64,000 nt of DNA, taken from positions 310,001 to 374,000 of the forward strand of contig NZ_PYMC01000002.1 of NCBI RefSeq assembly GCF_003026475.1, read 5' to 3'. Source of the stretch: Photobacterium lipolyticum. GTDB lineage: Bacteria > Pseudomonadota > Gammaproteobacteria > Enterobacterales > Vibrionaceae. The position numbers and the translations under genes were made by a program. The notes beneath the pieces are model-generated. The model saw only the letters and a list, made by a program, of their open reading frames with translations, made no database searches and was not told where the DNA came from. Numbering within the stretch: the stretch's first letter is position 1; every line of letters begins with the position of its first letter. This document shows, piece after piece, positions 62,216 through 64,000 of the stretch.

Positions 62216-62785
62216 ATGGTCAGCGAAGCTTCCGCAGTGGGTGATATGGGCGACTTATTGTTCAATATTGCTCATACACGGTGTAAACAAAGTTACGAAC
62301 GGCTGTTCGTACAGGTCGCTCCACGTCTGCTCAATTTCTCCCGAAAACAACTCAGGGACGAGTCAATGGCATTAGAAGTGGTCCAGGAAACCATGTTAAA
62401 GGTATGGTTAAAGGCTCATCTTTACGACGAAACTAAAGGAGCGGCAATGACATGGATTTACTCTGTCGCTCGTAACGTCAAATTCGATTTACTGCGACGA
62501 ACCAAACATCAGCAAGACTGGGTACAAGGCGATGACTTATGGCCGGTACTCAGTGAAGAGCGGGAGTCGGACAGGCTGCCAAAAGAGTTTGAACCGATCG
62601 TCAAGCAGGAATTACAGGAGTTGGTAAACCAGTTACCGCCGGCGCAGGCCGAGGTCGTCAGGATGATTTGCTTACAAGGAATGTCACACCTTGAGGCTGC
62701 AGATGCGCTGGGTGTGCCATTAGGAACAGTGAAAAGCCGTTTACGATTAGCATTACAAAAAATGAAGGAGGCACTGGATGACTAA
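62216..62785 (+). CDS. rpoE: ECF RNA polymerase sigma factor, RpoE/ChrR-partner type
   Basis: This protein of about 189 aa has sigma region 2 (SYERLFVQVAPRLLNFSRKQ, VVQETMLKVWLKAHLYDETK, AAMTWIYSVARNVKFDLLRR) and region 4 (QLPPAQAEVVRMICLQGMSH, EAADALGVPLGTVKSRLRLA). It is of the ECF group partnered with ChrR anti-sigma, which responds to singlet oxygen. The frame is open to 62,126, but the predicted promoter and AAGGAG at 62,207 favour ATG 62,216 (spacing of 3 nt is short; ATG 62,168 is an alternative). The stop overlaps chrR by 8 nt. Confidence 0.9.
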   Translation: MVSEASAVGDMGDLLFNIAHTRCKQSYERLFVQVAPRLLNFSRKQLRDESMALEVVQETMLKVWLKAHLYDETKGAAMTWIYSVARNVKFDLLRRTKHQQDWVQGDDLWPVLSEERESDRLPKEFEPIVKQELQELVNQLPPAQAEVVRMICLQGMSHLEAADALGVPLGTVKSRLRLALQKMKEALDD

Positions 62786-63455
62786 CGTTCACTTTCATCC
62801 TAGCGATGATACTCTGGCCCGCTATGCCGCTGGCGATCTCGATCCTGCCTCCAGCATTATGATGAGTGCCCATCTGGAATACTGCATCAACTGCCGACTG
62901 CGTATCGATGAACTTGAAGCCAGCTATACACAGGTACTTGAATCGACACCAGCGGAACCGATGACCTGTGGGCTGACAGAGATGTTAAGCCAAATCCTCA
63001 GCCAGCCAGCAGAGCCGCTGGGGGTAGAGCCGGTTCCGATTTCAGGAGTACTTAAACTGGATAACAAAGAATTCCACCTTCCAAGAGCGTTACAACGTCA
63101 CAAGGATGAGATAGGGCCATGGAGTCGTCTGCCGGGTAAAATACAGCGAGCCTATGTATCAACGGGAGGCAAGAGCAAGATGAACTTCATTTATATGGAA
63201 CCTGACAGCGCCCTGCCTGAGCATACTCATCAGGGCCTGGAAATCACCTTGGTTTTATCAGGTCGGTTTACCGATGAACATGCCAGCTATGGCCCCGGTG
63301 ATTTTATTGTTCAGACCACTGAACATCAGCACTCGCCAAAAACCCGGCCGGGACAGGATTGCCTCTGTTTGACCCTGCTGGATGCTCCGTTACACTTTAC
63401 CTCCGGGCTCGCAACGTTGCTGAATCCATTTAGTCAGTTGTTTTTCCGCTGTTAG
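62778..63455 (+). CDS. chrR: ChrR-type cupin anti-sigma factor
   Basis: This 225-aa protein has a zinc anti-sigma domain (MTNVHFHPSDDTLARYAAGD, then HLEYCINCR, the HxxxCxxC zinc motif) and a C-terminal cupin (LPEHTHQGLEITLVLSGRFT, EHASYGPGDFIV). In Rhodobacter, ChrR holds sigma-E until singlet oxygen or organic peroxide acts through the cupin. ATG 62,778 follows GGAGG inside the sigma gene. The sigma and anti-sigma pair is translationally coupled, giving balanced amounts. Confidence 0.93.
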   Translation: MTNVHFHPSDDTLARYAAGDLDPASSIMMSAHLEYCINCRLRIDELEASYTQVLESTPAEPMTCGLTEMLSQILSQPAEPLGVEPVPISGVLKLDNKEFHLPRALQRHKDEIGPWSRLPGKIQRAYVSTGGKSKMNFIYMEPDSALPEHTHQGLEITLVLSGRFTDEHASYGPGDFIVQTTEHQHSPKTRPGQDCLCLTLLDAPLHFTSGLATLLNPFSQLFFRC

Positions 63456-63491
63456 GCGGTAGAGAAATTGGACTGATAACATAGTCATAGA

Positions 63492-63513
63492 GAGGTCGCA
63501 ATACTGCGACCTC
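63492..63513 (+). terminator. Hairpin after chrR
   Basis: GAGGTCGCA/TGCGACCTC forms a 9-bp perfect stem with a 4-nt loop, 36 nt after the chrR stop and between convergent genes. Confidence 0.65.
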
Positions 63514-63605
63514 AAGAATGAAACGCTAAAAAGACCGGGATTATGGCAGTGGCTTAAACCAACCCCAGGTTGATTAAAATCAACCAAAGGTTTTATTAGC
63601 GCACT

Positions 63606-64000
63606 TTACGAGGCGCAATAATATCCATCGACGATACAGTCAGTTCCAAAGCCGATGCTTCCTCCTGTTTCATCTATTAGCTCCGGCGCAGTCACTGCAG
63701 GACCAATAGTCATGTAAAGCATACCTTCAAGCTTCCAGTCCGAATATTTCTCTAACATTGCCTGTACAATATCTTTCTGTGGTACCAAAGGCTTGGCTAC
63801 CTCTTGGTACAAGCTCAGATATTCGATAGCCTCTTCGAAGATTTCAAGGCCACCCACGGCACCATGACCCGGCACCACTCGTTCAATATCGTACCGTTCC
63901 GCGATATCCTTGATAGATTCAATCCATAAATCCGGACGATTCAGACCCGCGCCAACGTAATAGTGGCAGCGGTTATAACACTGATCGCTGGCAACATAGG
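63606..64000 (-). CDS. Metallo-beta-lactamase-fold hydrolase, partial (5' end outside the window)
   Basis: The frame is open to the window edge. Its visible part reads YVASDQCYNRCHYYVGAGLN, ERYDIERVVPGHGAVGG and a C-terminal helix. The VVPGHG block is the last metal-binding motif of MBL-fold hydrolases. The N-terminal HxHxDH is beyond 64,000. A short frame starting at 63,878 is just the tail of this gene. It is convergent with chrR. Confidence 0.75.
   Translation of the reverse strand, partial: YVASDQCYNRCHYYVGAGLNRPDLWIESIKDIAERYDIERVVPGHGAVGGLEIFEEAIEYLSLYQEVAKPLVPQKDIVQAMLEKYSDWKLEGMLYMTIGPAVTAPELIDETGGSIGFGTDCIVDGYYCAS

Noticed and set aside
1..64000. CRISPR arrays
   Set aside because: No regularly spaced short repeats and no cas-like genes were seen.

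Overview
The window looks like chromosome of a marine gammaproteobacterium, most probably Vibrionaceae or a near relative. The reasons are the cfa/DUF1365/flavin-oxidase/photolyase cluster next to an ECF sigma-ChrR pair, a MITE with TATACCCAAG-type ends, and moderate GC. Class level is fairly safe; the genus is inference.

Layout. (1) 1-17.8 kb is an accessory defence island. It holds a group II intron, a four-gene Qat anti-phage operon (qatABCD, minus strand), a lone PLD-family nuclease, and a bacterial ubiquitin-conjugation (Bil/Bub-like) operon. That operon encodes E1, E2, Ubl and a JAMM peptidase, plus a J-domain protein and a membrane-anchored zinc-ribbon/OB-fold protein. Next come decayed genes (SF1 helicase, IS200 tnpA, IS5 transposase), a chimeric antitoxin-like gene and a large serine recombinase that abuts tRNA-Ser(UGA). 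(2) 17.8-26.9 kb looks like backbone: an MBL-GGDEF protein, ald, a D-amino-acid aminotransferase, a CBM48 protein, a chemoreceptor and a small P-loop kinase. (3) 26,927-50,747 is a second island. It is bounded on the left by a 27-bp copy of the tRNA-Ser 3' end and on the right by an intact second tRNA-Ser with a tyrosine integrase beside it. It carries a truncated tyrosine-recombinase/IS91 unit, a quinone/electrophile-response set, a SirTM-macrodomain ADP-ribosylation pair, an inverted duplication of an AraC-SnoaL unit, an internally deleted copy of the same group II intron, mobC and relaxase genes with a candidate oriT, an IS110 relic and two tandem integrases. (4) 50.75-64 kb is backbone again: sixA, then a ten-gene membrane-lipid and photolyase operon, a DUF4397 lipoprotein, the ECF sigma-ChrR pair and a partial MBL hydrolase.

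How genes work together. Qat and Bil-like operons are each tightly coupled by 1-13-nt overlaps and stacked head to tail as independent defence units. In the right backbone three promoter-like sites share TGATCY-N17-GT(A/T)(A/T)(A/T)(C/A). They lie before the sigma factor itself, the DUF523/photolyase/cfa operon and the DUF4397 lipoprotein, which predicts one singlet-oxygen/photo-oxidative regulon. Several mobile or defence genes carry single in-frame stop codons at otherwise conserved positions, so much of both islands is decaying.
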